Shown: positions 9,434 to 19,226 of the stretch, in pieces | How positions within the stretch are numbered: position 1 is the first letter of the stretch | Layout of the letters: the number at the start of each line of letters is the position of its first letter | Origin: Roseibacillus sp. | GTDB taxonomy: Bacteria; Verrucomicrobiota; Verrucomicrobiia; Verrucomicrobiales; Akkermansiaceae | Length of the DNA stretch: 64,000 bases | Direction: 5' to 3' | NCBI GenBank assembly: GCA_002686085.1 | Contig: NZAC01000049.1 | Location: 167,925 to 231,924, forward strand | Notes under the pieces: model-generated | The model's input: the letters and a program-made list of their open reading frames with translations, nothing else | Told to the model about the DNA's origin: nothing | Database searches by the model: none | Position numbers and translations under genes: made by a program

Positions 9434-10909
9434 CTAGGTCATGATATCCTCGATCACGTGGCCGTGGACGTCGGTTAGACGGTAGTCACGTCCAGAGTAG
9501 CGATAGGTGAGTTTCTCGTGATCCAACCCCATAAGGTGAAGAATGGTCGCCTGAAGGTCATGGACGTGCACGCGCTTGTCGACAGCCGTGAGGCCAAATT
9601 CATCGGTTGAGCCATAACTCATGCCACCTTTCACTCCGCCACCGGCCATCCAGACGGTATATCCGTAGTGATCGTGATCTCGTCCCTTTTTGCCCTCTGA
9701 GGTGGGGGCTCGTCCAAACTCGCCGCCCCAGACCACGAGAGTTTCATCAAGTAACCCACGGGACTTCAGGTCCTTGATGAGGGCTGCAATACCCTGATCG
9801 CAGGCATCTGCGAGAGCCTTGTGTCCGCCTGGGATATCTCCATGTCCGGTATCCCACGCGATATCGTATCCGCTGATGGAGTGAGAAAGTTGGACACAGC
9901 GAACTCCTCGTTCCACCAGACGACGGGCGATCAGGCATCCCTTGGCATATTCCGTGTCCCCGTAAAGGTTGCGGGTTGCTGCCGATTCCTTTTCGATATC
10001 GAAGACATCCGGAACCGAGAACTGCATCCGAAAGGCCATCTCCATGGCTTCAATTCCAGCCTCAAGTCCTTTGTCGCGCTCTCGGCGCTCGAGATGCATC
10101 CTGTTGAGTTTGGTAAGGAGGTCGGCCTGCTTCCGTTGCTCTGTTCGGGAAAGATTGCTGTTCTTCAGATTACGCATTGCGGCATCTGGTGTCATCTGCT
10201 CGATGTTCACGTAAGCGCCTGCGTAGGCTCCGGGCAGGAACGAATTTCCCCAGTTGGCAAGTTTACCGCGAGGTTGTGCGCGCGGGGACATTGCTACAAA
10301 GCCGGGGAGGTCTTCATTTTCACTTCCGAGTCCGTAGACGAGCCAGGATCCCATGCTTGGTCGATTGGGCTGAAGTGAACCGACATTAGACATCAGGATT
10401 GCTCCAGCATGTTCCGGAATGTCCGTATGCATCGAATGGACAAAGCAGAGATCATCAACGACCTCGCCGACCTTGGGGAAAATATCGCTGACCCATTTTC
10501 CGCACTCGCCATATTGCTTAAAGCCAAAGTAGGAAGGGGCGAGTCCGCCCTTGGTGTTGCGGAGGGACTTGCGATCTACGAGTTGGGGCCTCTGGCCAGC
10601 ATACTTTGCAAGAGCCGGTTTGTAGTCGAACGTATCGACTTGAGATGGGCCGCCAGGCATAAAGAGTTGAATGACGTGCTTGGCCCTCGGTGCAAAGTGG
10701 GGAGCTTTGGGGGCGAGAGGACTCGGCTCCGCCACCGAGGCGGTGGCAGCTCCAGCCCTACCCGATCCGGCCTGCTGAAGGACCCCCGCGAGACCAAGAG
10801 TGCCGAATCCCGCTCCCATCTTCCGTAGAGCCTCGCGCCGGGAGAGCTGGCCATTGTGCAGGGTGGCAAGGGCCTTACGGTAAGCGGCTTCGTGTTCTTG
10901 GAATTTCAT
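9434..10909 (-). CDS. DUF1501 protein, Tat-exported
   Basis: The protein has 491 residues. The Tat signal starts at about residue 23 (SRREALRKMG), preceded by an unusually long polar leader (KFQEHEAAYRKALATLHNG) seen in one subgroup of the family. Landmarks are FMPGGPSQVDTFDYKP, MHTDIPEHAG, AWDTGHGDI, GGEFGRAPTSEG and RDHDHYGYT. The RDHDH variant differs from the RDHHGR of the genes at 4767 and 22097, so it belongs to another subfamily. The heme partner is probably the gene at 11323, but the 413-base gap between them is far longer than in the other pairs. Confidence 0.92.
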   Translation of the reverse strand: MKFQEHEAAYRKALATLHNGQLSRREALRKMGAGFGTLGLAGVLQQAGSGRAGAATASVAEPSPLAPKAPHFAPRAKHVIQLFMPGGPSQVDTFDYKPALAKYAGQRPQLVDRKSLRNTKGGLAPSYFGFKQYGECGKWVSDIFPKVGEVVDDLCFVHSMHTDIPEHAGAILMSNVGSLQPNRPSMGSWLVYGLGSENEDLPGFVAMSPRAQPRGKLANWGNSFLPGAYAGAYVNIEQMTPDAAMRNLKNSNLSRTEQRKQADLLTKLNRMHLERRERDKGLEAGIEAMEMAFRMQFSVPDVFDIEKESAATRNLYGDTEYAKGCLIARRLVERGVRCVQLSHSISGYDIAWDTGHGDIPGGHKALADACDQGIAALIKDLKSRGLLDETLVVWGGEFGRAPTSEGKKGRDHDHYGYTVWMAGGGVKGGMSYGSTDEFGLTAVDKRVHVHDLQATILHLMGLDHEKLTYRYSGRDYRLTDVHGHVIEDIMT

Positions 10910-11322
10910 TAGTCAAGACGCCATTGCGATACTTGTTCAGCATCTTTCATATCAGAGAAAAATCCAGTTTCTTTGCAGGATTAAACTCTACCTGCCGGTC
11001 GGGGTGGGCGGCAAGGCAGAGAATGTCACCCGATGCGCGTAGCTTACTTTGCGCTTCCCTGAATTTTTACGTTTTTCGTGTCTGAGATTTCTGTTTCAGC
11101 CGGTAAGCCAACATCCATTTATATGCTTGTCTGATGCCCATGTAGTCGCCCAGGTAAACACAGTCCATCAGAGGAGGAGTGAGTTTGGCCACGCGCGAAA
11201 ACCGGTTGCTATCAAGAGCTGATCCGTAGATGTTGCACTCTATCCACCTGCGTCATGGGAGAGCGGGTAGCGGGGTGGTGGCTCTGGCCTCGTCTGGGAG
11301 AGGCTTTGCCTTTAAAGTGAAC
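10910..11322. other. 413-base gap within a cytochrome/DUF1501 pair, with a possible coding remnant
   Basis: This is the only stretch over 300 bases with no clear gene. On the minus strand a frame runs open from just after a TGA (11253-11255) to a TAA at 11067-11069, about 61 codons. It reads as a plausible protein (for example GSALDSNRFSRVAKLTPPLM, then YLGDYMGIRQAYKWML) but has no good start codon or recognised family. It could be the tail of a decayed gene or chance; an open frame of this length is not improbable. I see no RNA gene or clear terminator. Confidence 0.35.
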
Positions 11323-13662
11323 TCATTCTACCTGCATGAATTCATGGGTTCCGAGGAGAACCTGCGCATATCGAGCCCACGCTTTCTCATTATCTCCTGC
11401 TTCAGAGAGATAGTTCAGCCCTGCTTGCTTCTCGCTTGGCTCTGGTCGCCGCTGAAACAGGATCGAGTAAGCGAGATCAAGTCGAGTCGCGTCATCAGGC
11501 GCTGACTGTCGCAAGCGTTGAGCGAGGCTTTCCGAACGGGCAATCATAAAGGGACTGTTGAGGATAAACAGGTATTGCTGAGGAACTGTGCTTTCCGTGC
11601 GTGCTGCGCTGGAGGAGCGCGGAGCGGGAAAGTCGAAAATTCGAAGAAATTCTTCCGAAATCGATCGATCGAAGTTCCTGCTGATTTTTCCGTAGATCGT
11701 TCGGCGGGTGCTTTGGAGGACATGCTCGTCCGGAGCCCCGCCTACTTTTGAATCAAGGTCTCCGCTGACGGCGAGGAGGCTGTCTCTCCAGGCCTCGATA
11801 TCAAGCCGTCGGGGGTTCATGCGCCAGAGAAGGCGGTTGTCTCCATCCTTGGCGAAGGATTCGGCAGCATAGGTTGTACTTTGCTGCCAGGTGCTCGACA
11901 GCATGATCTCGCGGTGCAATTTTTTCATAGACCAACCAGTTTCAATGAAGGTGGCAGCCAGCCAGTCGAGCAGGGCCGGATGGGTTGGTTTTTGTCCGAT
12001 CACACCGAAGTTGCTGGGAGAACGGACCAAGGCACGGCCAAAGTGCTGAAGCCATATCCGGTTTACCATTACCCGGGCCGTGAGAGGGTTACGAGGGTCG
12101 GCAACAGCCTCTGCCAATTGTCTGCGGCCTGACCCATCGGTAAAGTGAGGACGTTCAGGCCCCGCCACGATTTCAAGAAATTTGCGGGGAGCAACCGGTC
12201 CCTTTTTTCGCAGGTCTCCCCGAATCGCTATGTGCATATCTCCACTGCCTGATTCGCCGAGTCCATGTGCACTTGCGGGTTTGGGGGGAAGAGCGGATTT
12301 AATCTTATCGAGTTGGTTTCGCAGGACCTTCAGCTCCTGAGACGCAGATTCGGAGAGCTTGGACTCGACGTCCTTACGCGATACTTTCAGTTCCTGGGAT
12401 TTTTGTTCGAGAAATTCGTGTATAACTTTTTCCTGAGCCTTTATCCCGGCTTGGATCGTAGTGAAGACATTGCGCTCCGCCTCGCTGGCGACTGGGATAT
12501 CCCGAGTCTTCGAGTTCCGGAAAATGCCCGCGATCGCATAATAATCAGCGGCAGTGATGGGGTCGAATTTATGGTCATGACAGCGTGCGCAGGCTGCAGT
12601 GAGAGCGAGGAAGGCGCGCGAAAATGTATCAACCCTGTCTGCGAGGGTTTCTGCCTCAGCCTGAGCTTTGGATTCAGGATCTCCACCGTCCGAGGTGTAG
12701 GTTGGGCCTACCGCGAAAAAGCCGGTCGCCAAGGCATGTCCTTCACCGAGAAGGTCTCCTGCAATCTGGTGTTTTACAAATTGATCGTATGGAAGGTCAG
12801 AGTTGAAGGCATTGACTACCCAGTCGCGGTAGCGCCATGCGTTGGGCAGAGGCTTGCTGTCCTGGGATGCTCCCATTCCGTCACTGTAGCGGGCCACGTC
12901 GAGCCAATGTCTACCCCAGCGCTCCCCGTAATGCGGAGATTCAAGCAGTCGGTCAATTACCCGGGCAAAAGCGCCGGGGGCCGTATCTTCAATGAATGCC
13001 TCGACCTCTTTGGGGTTGGGGGGGAGTCCCGTAAGGGTGAAGTAAGCGCGCCGGATGAGCGTACGCCTGTCGGCGGGGGGGGCGGGCCGCACACCGCTAC
13101 CCTCCATCCGGGCAAGGATGAAAGAGTCAATCGGGCTAAGAAGATTTCTATCTGTAGATTGCACTGGAGGTTTGGGCTTGTTCAGAGGTCGGAAAGCCCA
13201 GTGCTCCCTGCGAAACTTTTCAAAATCGTATGAAGCATCCTTTGTGGCAACCTTGCTGCCGTCTTCTGGAAGGGGAGATCCCAAGGCAATCCAAGTCGCG
13301 AGGTAGTTCACCGCTGTTTCAGGCAGTTTCTTTTTTGGAGGCATTTCAAGGTCCTCGACCTGGTAGCGGACCACCTTGATGAGCAGACTTTCGTCGGGTT
13401 TTCCCGGAACGAGCAGGGCCCCACTGTCTCCACCACTGAGAATCCCCGCTTTGCTGTCGAGATAGAGCGATCCCTTCAGCTTCGAGGCCTTACTCGAATG
13501 GCATTCGTAGCAATGAGTGACGAGAATCGGCCTGACGTGATTTTCGAAATAGTGAATGCCCTCCTCGGTTGGAGGGGCGGCTCTAAGTAAGCTGCCAGCA
13601 AGAACGCCAACGGCCGCAAGGACAGCAAGCCTTGAGATAAAGCCGCTAGAGGAACGAAGCAT
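11323..13662 (-). CDS. PSCyt1-DUF1549-DUF1553 secreted cytochrome-like protein
   Basis: The protein has 779 residues. A signal peptide (about 1-29) precedes the first heme site C51-Y-E-C54-H55. MPPKKKLPE follows, the usual M-P-P turn of the planctomycete cytochrome domain. DUF1549 carries RRTLIRRAYFTLTGLPPNP and a second CARCH site before DHKFDP. A short Lys/Glu-rich helical segment (about 405-465) links to DUF1553, which holds the NPLTARVMVNRIWLQHFGR block. It is compact and has no LamG insert. The response-regulator gene ends 40 bases upstream and is probably in the same transcript. The DUF1501 partner is at 9434, across the gap at 10910-11322. Confidence 0.93.
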   Translation of the reverse strand: MLRSSSGFISRLAVLAAVGVLAGSLLRAAPPTEEGIHYFENHVRPILVTHCYECHSSKASKLKGSLYLDSKAGILSGGDSGALLVPGKPDESLLIKVVRYQVEDLEMPPKKKLPETAVNYLATWIALGSPLPEDGSKVATKDASYDFEKFRREHWAFRPLNKPKPPVQSTDRNLLSPIDSFILARMEGSGVRPAPPADRRTLIRRAYFTLTGLPPNPKEVEAFIEDTAPGAFARVIDRLLESPHYGERWGRHWLDVARYSDGMGASQDSKPLPNAWRYRDWVVNAFNSDLPYDQFVKHQIAGDLLGEGHALATGFFAVGPTYTSDGGDPESKAQAEAETLADRVDTFSRAFLALTAACARCHDHKFDPITAADYYAIAGIFRNSKTRDIPVASEAERNVFTTIQAGIKAQEKVIHEFLEQKSQELKVSRKDVESKLSESASQELKVLRNQLDKIKSALPPKPASAHGLGESGSGDMHIAIRGDLRKKGPVAPRKFLEIVAGPERPHFTDGSGRRQLAEAVADPRNPLTARVMVNRIWLQHFGRALVRSPSNFGVIGQKPTHPALLDWLAATFIETGWSMKKLHREIMLSSTWQQSTTYAAESFAKDGDNRLLWRMNPRRLDIEAWRDSLLAVSGDLDSKVGGAPDEHVLQSTRRTIYGKISRNFDRSISEEFLRIFDFPAPRSSSAARTESTVPQQYLFILNSPFMIARSESLAQRLRQSAPDDATRLDLAYSILFQRRPEPSEKQAGLNYLSEAGDNEKAWARYAQVLLGTHEFMQVE

Positions 13663-13702
13663 TGGTTGTAATCTTCAGGCCGGACCAAGTCCCAACGACG
13701 GG

Positions 13703-14374
13703 CTACTTATTCCAAGGTGCCCGCTCAAGGGAGTCACGGTATTTCATTGCTGCCTCAGTACGAGATCGAACGTGTAGCTTCTCATAGATGTGCTTCAGGT
13801 GAACGCGAACAGTTTCGACGCTGATCGAGAGTTCAGCGGCAATTTCCTTGTTTGCAAGACCTCGGGCGACAAGTTGCACGATTTCAGTTTCACGCTTGGA
13901 GAGGTTAAAGGCCTGACTTGCCTCGCTACTGGCGGGGCGATGAAAGGCTTCGACGACGAGCCGAGCGATCTCGGCTGACATTGGCGCCCCTCCTGCGCGA
14001 ACTTCGAAGATCGCACGACAAAGATCATCGGGCGAAGCATTCTTGAGGAGATAGCCGGAGGCCCCTGCCTGCAGGGCATCGAAAATCTTCTTATCATCGT
14101 CGTGCACGGTGAGCATGATCACGTCGATGTCGGGGTGAGTGCCCTTTACCTGTATTGTTGCTTCGATTCCAGACATCCCCGGCAGGCTGATGTCCATCAG
14201 TATAACATCAGGTCCACCGTTCTCGATGGCCTTCAAGCCATCCTCGGCGTTTTCCCAGACACCAAAAGTTTCGATGCCGTCCATGGCGTCGACGATCTTT
14301 CGAACAAGTTTTCCGAGCGCTGGAGTGTCCTCAATGACGGCGACCTTGATGGGTTCTCGATTAACGGTTGGCAT
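13703..14374 (-). CDS. NarL/FixJ-family response regulator with LuxR-type DNA-binding domain
   Basis: The protein has 223 residues. The receiver domain (about 9-125) has the acidic pair in VIEDTP, the phospho-acceptor D61 in [11 protein letters not shown], the switch threonine T89 in MLTVHD, and K111 in YLLKNAS. The LuxR-type helix-turn-helix occupies about 155-215: [20 protein letters not shown], then [17 protein letters not shown]. All phosphorylation residues are present, so it should answer to a histidine kinase, yet no kinase gene is in the window. Only 40 bases separate it from the heme protein at 11323, so it may be expressed with, and control, that module. Confidence 0.95.
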   Translation of the reverse strand: MPTVNREPIKVAVIEDTPALGKLVRKIVDAMDGIETFGVWENAEDGLKAIENGGPDVILMDISLPGMSGIEATIQVKGTHPDIDVIMLTVHDDDKKIFDALQAGASGYLLKNASPDDLCRAIFEVRAGGAPMSAEIARLVVEAFHRPASSEASQAFNLSKRETEIVQLVARGLANKEIAAELSISVETVRVHLKHIYEKLHVRSRTEAAMKYRDSLERAPWNK

Positions 14375-14550
14375 AACGGGAAGGGGAAGGGTCGCCCCGG
14401 AGAGGAATCAGTTCAACGCAAAACCACCGGTATTTCCGGGAAATTGGAGATAGAGGCAGCTTTGCCGTGAAGAGAGAGCAGTCAGGCATTGCGAGGAAAC
14501 GGGTCGGGACCGGCTTCGGAACGCCCGGAAGGAGCTTCTCTTCCGCAGGG

Positions 14551-16008
14551 TCAGGACAGTAAGTCATGAATCACCTTTGACTCCCGGGTCAAGCTGGTGA
14601 GGCGTTTGTCCGCGCCTCCGTGACGATGGGTCAGCTTGAGATGGTTTATGCCGAAAAGGTGAAGCAGGGTTGCGTGGAAGTCGTTTACGTGAACAGGGTT
14701 ATGAGCGGGTTCCCAGCCGATGTCGTCTGTTTCCCCGTAGCTGAAGCCGGGTTTTACCCCACCGCCAGCCATGAACATGGTGAAAGCGTTGGGATGGTGA
14801 TCGCGTCCGGTATTGGGCTTACGGCCTGGGCGATTTTCGCCAAGGGGGGTGCGTCCAAATTCTCCTCCCCAGACTACAAGAGTCTCGTCGAGGAGGCCCC
14901 GTTCCTTGAGGTCAGTGATCAAGGCGGCTACCGGTTGGTCACTCATTCCGGCGTTAAATTCAAGTTCGCTGTCGAGGTTGGAGTGCTGGTCCCATGATGC
15001 GTGAATGAGGTTTACGAAGCGAACACCTCGTTCCGCAAGACGTCTGGCCAGGAGGCAGTTTCGCGCGAAGGTGCTCCATGTGCGCGAGCTGCCTTTACCT
15101 CTTCCTCCCGTGGCGGGGTCATCACGGTTTAGTCCATAGGCTTCTATAGTTTGCTCAGATTCACCTGAGAGGTCTGCGAGCTCAGGTGCGGCGCTCTGCA
15201 TTCGGAAAGCCAGTTCGTAGGCTGCGATCCTGCTCTCAATTTCTGGATCGCGGATAGCGTCATGAGCAATCCCATTCAGTTTACGCAAGGCATCAAGTCC
15301 CCGTCTCTGAACTTCCGGAGAGATGCCGTCGGGGTTACGAAGGTTGAGAACAGGTTCATCACCGTTACGGAAACGCACTCCGGCAAAGCTGGATGGAAGG
15401 AATCCGCTTTGATAGAGGGTTGCGCCTCCGCTCGATCCACGACCTGCCAGAAGAACGACATAGCCTGGAAGGTTTTCATTTTCACTTCCCAGTCCGTATG
15501 TCAGCCACGAGCCGATCGAAGGAAGTCCGAAGTGCGGTTCTCCACACTGCATCATCAGCTGTCCGGGATGATGATTAAACTGAGTTGTGTGCATGCTTTT
15601 GATCATGCAGAGGTCATCTGCACAGGAGGCCAGATGAGGAAGGAGGTCCGAGAACCACAGGCCGGCCTGCCCATGCTGGCTGAAAGCTCGTTTGCTTCCC
15701 ATGAGGGTTGCGCTTTCCTTCTTAAGAAAGGCAAAACGCATCTTCTCAAGGATCAAGGGATCCATTTTTTTGCCATCGAGCTCGTTGAGTTTCGGCTTGT
15801 AGTCGAAGAGATCCAGTTGGGAAGGAGCACCTGCCATGAAAAGAAAGATGCAGCGTTTTGCCCGGGGAGCAAAATGGGTGAGGGCGCTTTCGGCAGCACG
15901 GGCATCTGACCCAAGCATATGAGCGAGTGCGAGACCGCCCAGACCGCTGGCGGAGGTGGCAAGGAAATCTCTTCGAGTTCGGAGGTAAAATTCTTCAGGA
16001 GATATCAT
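14551..16008 (-). CDS. DUF1501 protein, Tat-exported
   Basis: The protein has 485 residues from the ATG at 16008. The frame extends 24 codons further, but that would overlap the upstream gene and put a non-signal stretch ahead of the Tat motif, so 16008 is preferred. RTRRDFLATSASGLGG is the twin-arginine signal. Landmarks are FMAGAPSQLDLFDYKP, MHTTQFNHHPGQ, ASWDQHSNLDSE, GGEFGRTPLGEN and TGRDHHPNAFTMFMAGGG. The gene starts 14 bases after the heme protein at 16023, so they form one operon. A 176-base gap separates its end from the response regulator. Confidence 0.92.
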   Translation of the reverse strand: MISPEEFYLRTRRDFLATSASGLGGLALAHMLGSDARAAESALTHFAPRAKRCIFLFMAGAPSQLDLFDYKPKLNELDGKKMDPLILEKMRFAFLKKESATLMGSKRAFSQHGQAGLWFSDLLPHLASCADDLCMIKSMHTTQFNHHPGQLMMQCGEPHFGLPSIGSWLTYGLGSENENLPGYVVLLAGRGSSGGATLYQSGFLPSSFAGVRFRNGDEPVLNLRNPDGISPEVQRRGLDALRKLNGIAHDAIRDPEIESRIAAYELAFRMQSAAPELADLSGESEQTIEAYGLNRDDPATGGRGKGSSRTWSTFARNCLLARRLAERGVRFVNLIHASWDQHSNLDSELEFNAGMSDQPVAALITDLKERGLLDETLVVWGGEFGRTPLGENRPGRKPNTGRDHHPNAFTMFMAGGGVKPGFSYGETDDIGWEPAHNPVHVNDFHATLLHLFGINHLKLTHRHGGADKRLTSLTRESKVIHDLLS

Positions 16009-16022
16009 GGCGAGGATTCTGC

Positions 16023-18257
16023 CTAGGGGCAGGTGATGAACTCGTCGAGGTTCGTGATAATCCGGACGGTAGCCGTCCAAGCGGCCAGGCTGGGCTTACT
16101 TTCACCACAAAGCTCCAGTGTCTGGTCGGGGTGATCAAGGTAGTGTGAAAGGTTTTCCTTGAGCAGGCCGAGGGCAATATCGAGCTCCTTGGGTTCCGGG
16201 AGCCGGGACAGGGTCAGTTTGAAGAGATGCTCTAGCCTCTGCTGGTTATTAGTGAGAGCAGGGTTCTCTTCGATCCGCCGTGCAAGGGCCTGACTCGCTT
16301 CATGAAAAACAATGTTCTGAAGAGTAGTTAGCGCCATGAGAGGGGTGTTGGAAACGTTTCGCTGGGTAATCGAGATGTTAGAGTCTGGGCAGTCAAACGT
16401 CATAAGGTTTGGAGCCGGTGCGGTACGTTTGAAGAAGGTATACATCCCCCGTCTGTAGCGGTTGCCACCCTTGCTGACATTCCATTTGAAGTTATTAGCG
16501 AAGCTTTGCGCTGCAACATCTGCAGGAATAGGAGGGAATTGGCTTTCTCCCCCCGTCTCTGTATTCAGGAGGCCTGCGACGGAAAGGTGCAGATCCCTGA
16601 TGATTTCAGCTTCCACACGCTTGCGGTTCTGCCGGTGAAGGAGCCGGTTGTCAGGGTCGCTGCCGGCATACTCCAACCGGTGTCTTGATGATTGACGATA
16701 GGTTTGGGAAGTGACGATTTTCCTGATGAGTTCCTTGCGGCTCCATCCTTTTGTAATGAAGAAATCCGCGAGCCAGCTCAGTAGTTCAGGGTGTGACGGG
16801 CTCTGACCCTGAGAGCCAAAGTTCTCCGGTGAGGGAACAAGCCCATTCCCGAAAAGGTGCAGCCAGATAGTATTGGTCGTGACCCTCGCCATAAGCGGGT
16901 TGTCCCGGCTGATGAGCCACTTGGCCAGATCCATTCTGCTGGGATTGTCCGCGGGAGATTTCAGAGGGTGAAGAGAGGAGATTCCTCCTGGTGGAATAGC
17001 TCCTTTCTCTGTCTCGGGTTGCAGAAAGTCCCCCCGATGAAAGAGGTAGGTCTTCCGTTTGCCATGTCCCGTCATTACTGGCGCTTTCAGGGTCTTCCCC
17101 GTGTCGAGAGAGACCTGCACCTCTCCTTCGTCAGCTTCATTGAAAAAGGCATAGATACGATAGAAGTCGGCCTGAGTGAGGGGATCGTAAGGGTGGTCGT
17201 GGCACTGTGCGCATTCGAGGGTGAGCCCCAGCCATGTCCGTGTTGTAGTGGCAACCCGGTCAATGACGCGTTTTACCCTGTCTTCTTCCTGGTCAGTCCC
17301 ACCCTCTGTGTTCCGCAGCGTCTGGCGATGAAATCCCGTGGCAAGATGTTGTGATGGGTCAGCATCTTCCAGAAGGTCACCTGCGAGCTGCTCGATGGTG
17401 AATTGGTCAAAAGGCATGTCCTCATTGATGGAACGAATGACCCAGTCGCGCCAGAGCCATGCGTTGGGGCGCGGATTGTCTTTTTCGTATCCGTCACTGT
17501 CTGCATAGCGAGCCTGGTCGAGCCAATGGCGGCCCCATCTCTCTCCGAAGTGAGGAGATGCGAGGAGTCGGTCTACTTCAGAATTCAGGGCAATTTCCGG
17601 ATCCGTCTGCCAGGCATTCAGGAACGATTGCAGTTCCTCTACTGTTGGAGGGAGACCTGTGATGTCGAGACAGAGGCGTCGGAGTAATGTCCCGGGCTTG
17701 GCCGGAGAAGAGGGGGTCAAGTTCTCTTTTTCAATTCGATGCAGGATGAAGTGATCGATTTCGTTGACAGGCCAATCTTGCCTCTGGACTTCCGGAGGTG
17801 AGGTTTTCAGGAGAGGCAGGTAGGCCCAGTGTTCGGGCCAGTGTGCGCCCTGTTTGATCCAATTCTGAATGAGTGTGATTTCCCTTTTATCGAGAGGGCT
17901 TTTCGGGGGCATACGAAGGTCGGAGTCCTGATGAGTCAGACGGAGAAAGAGCTCGCTTTCTTCCGGCCTCCCCGACATGAGGAGCGGTTCACCTGACTTT
18001 CCCCCGGCCAGCGCCAGGGTGCGGCTAGTCAGGTTTAGGTCGCCCCGTTGCTTGACTCCCCCATGACATTCGGCGCAATGCTTGTTGAATAATGGCTGTA
18101 TATCCCTGTTGAAATCTACGGGCTCTGCTCCCCCGCGCACGGAGGCGGCAAGAATCAGGGCAAGAGAGATGCAGGACGTGGAGGCCAGTTTCAAATAGAC
18201 GCCTTGGGTTTGCTTCAAAAATGGTGATTTTTTCGGAGTAAACAAGAAGCTTTCCAC
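16023..18257 (-). CDS. PSCyt1-DUF1549-DUF1553 secreted cytochrome-like protein
   Basis: The protein has 744 residues from GTG 18257, which has an AAGG element just upstream. A TTG at 18194 would start closer to the signal peptide and is an alternative. Heme site C61-A-E-C64-H65 lies in PSCyt1. DUF1549 contains LLRRLCLDITGLPPTVEE and a second CAQCH before DHPYDP. DUF1553 begins about 455 with DNPLMARVTTNTIWLHLFG. The partner is the DUF1501 at 14551. The gene starts only 49 bases from the divergent dioxygenase gene at 18307, so the two operons may share a control region. Confidence 0.93.
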   Translation of the reverse strand: MESFLFTPKKSPFLKQTQGVYLKLASTSCISLALILAASVRGGAEPVDFNRDIQPLFNKHCAECHGGVKQRGDLNLTSRTLALAGGKSGEPLLMSGRPEESELFLRLTHQDSDLRMPPKSPLDKREITLIQNWIKQGAHWPEHWAYLPLLKTSPPEVQRQDWPVNEIDHFILHRIEKENLTPSSPAKPGTLLRRLCLDITGLPPTVEELQSFLNAWQTDPEIALNSEVDRLLASPHFGERWGRHWLDQARYADSDGYEKDNPRPNAWLWRDWVIRSINEDMPFDQFTIEQLAGDLLEDADPSQHLATGFHRQTLRNTEGGTDQEEDRVKRVIDRVATTTRTWLGLTLECAQCHDHPYDPLTQADFYRIYAFFNEADEGEVQVSLDTGKTLKAPVMTGHGKRKTYLFHRGDFLQPETEKGAIPPGGISSLHPLKSPADNPSRMDLAKWLISRDNPLMARVTTNTIWLHLFGNGLVPSPENFGSQGQSPSHPELLSWLADFFITKGWSRKELIRKIVTSQTYRQSSRHRLEYAGSDPDNRLLHRQNRKRVEAEIIRDLHLSVAGLLNTETGGESQFPPIPADVAAQSFANNFKWNVSKGGNRYRRGMYTFFKRTAPAPNLMTFDCPDSNISITQRNVSNTPLMALTTLQNIVFHEASQALARRIEENPALTNNQQRLEHLFKLTLSRLPEPKELDIALGLLKENLSHYLDHPDQTLELCGESKPSLAAWTATVRIITNLDEFITCP

Positions 18258-18306
18258 CGGACCTTCAAGCCGTCAGGCTCCTAGGGTTCAGCGAACGTAA
18301 GAACCC

Positions 18307-19146
18307 ATGGGCATCTTTACCAGCGATCAACTTGCAGCATTTAACCGGGATGGATACCTGCTTGTCAGGGGGCTATTTGGTGAGGAGGAAATCAGGCTTC
18401 TTGGGGAAACCGCCCGAAATGATCACGCAATGGACCAAGCCTCTTCCACCATGGATGACGGAGAAGGCAACAATGTCAGATTGTCCCTTTGGAACCATCC
18501 AGGCGACGGAGTGTATGGAATGGTTGCACGGTGCAGGAGAGTTGTGGACGGGGTGGAGGAAATTCTCGGAGACGAAGTTTACCATTATCACTCCAAGATG
18601 ATTTTGAAGGATGCCAAGGTCGGAGGCGCCTGGGCGTGGCACCAGGATTATGGCTACTGGTATCAGAACGGCCTTCTGTTCCCCGACCTTGTGAGTGTCA
18701 TGATCGCAGTGGATCCCGCTACAAGGGAGAATGGCTGCCTGCAGGTTTTGCGTGGCTCTCACCGGATGGGGCGGGTGAACCACACCCTTTCCGGTGAACA
18801 GGCTGGCGCTGACATGGAGCAGGTAGATGAGGCCCGCCGGCGCCTGGAGACAGTTCATTGTGAGATGTCTGCGGGCGACGCCCTCTTTTTTCATTCAAAT
18901 ACCCTGCATTGTTCGGCGGCAAACAATTCCGATCACTCTCGGTGGGCATTAATTTGCTGTTACAACACAAGAAGCAACGATCCTTTCAAGGACTCGCATC
19001 ATCCCGGATATACGCCGCTCTCTAAAGTTGATGATGAGATGGTGCTCAAAGTGGGACGGGACGATGCGCAGCGCTCTAGTGTGGCCTTCGCAAACCTGGT
19101 TGACGAGGACCAGAGTGCGAAGAGTCTCTCAAGCAAAGATTCGTGA
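18307..19146 (+). CDS. Phytanoyl-CoA dioxygenase (PhyH) family protein
   Basis: This 279-residue Fe(II)/2-oxoglutarate-dependent dioxygenase-like protein has the facial triad: H112-Q-D114 in WHQDYGYW, and the distal H201 in SNTLHCSAANN. Arg212 in SRWAL fits the 2-oxoglutarate carboxylate anchor. The N-terminus (FNRDGYLLVRGLFGEEEI) is the usual PhyH opening. There is no signal peptide, so it is cytosolic. Bacterial relatives hydroxylate varied small molecules; the substrate is unknown. It leads a plus-strand group with an isomerase-like gene (80 bases on) and an oxidoreductase, suggesting catabolism of a modified sugar or related compound. Confidence 0.92.
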   Translation: MGIFTSDQLAAFNRDGYLLVRGLFGEEEIRLLGETARNDHAMDQASSTMDDGEGNNVRLSLWNHPGDGVYGMVARCRRVVDGVEEILGDEVYHYHSKMILKDAKVGGAWAWHQDYGYWYQNGLLFPDLVSVMIAVDPATRENGCLQVLRGSHRMGRVNHTLSGEQAGADMEQVDEARRRLETVHCEMSAGDALFFHSNTLHCSAANNSDHSRWALICCYNTRSNDPFKDSHHPGYTPLSKVDDEMVLKVGRDDAQRSSVAFANLVDEDQSAKSLSSKDS

Positions 19147-19226
19147 CAACTAGTGAGCAATGCCGATAACCCTTACCGCCAGAGAGTTACCACCGGATAT
19201 TAGACACAAGCCCATATATCAGAATC

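Noticed and set aside
12265..13233. 322-codon plus-strand open frame
   Set aside because: It is antisense to the heme protein at 11323, whose motifs are unmistakable; the translation is irregular and Cys-rich with no family resemblance.
14375..14550. Short minus-strand frame between the response regulator and DUF1501 gene
   Set aside because: It overlaps both neighbours and the translation is Pro/Arg-rich without motifs.
16009..16080. Upstream extension of the DUF1501 gene at 14551
   Set aside because: It would overlap the heme protein gene and has no signal character; the ATG at 16008 directly precedes the Tat motif.
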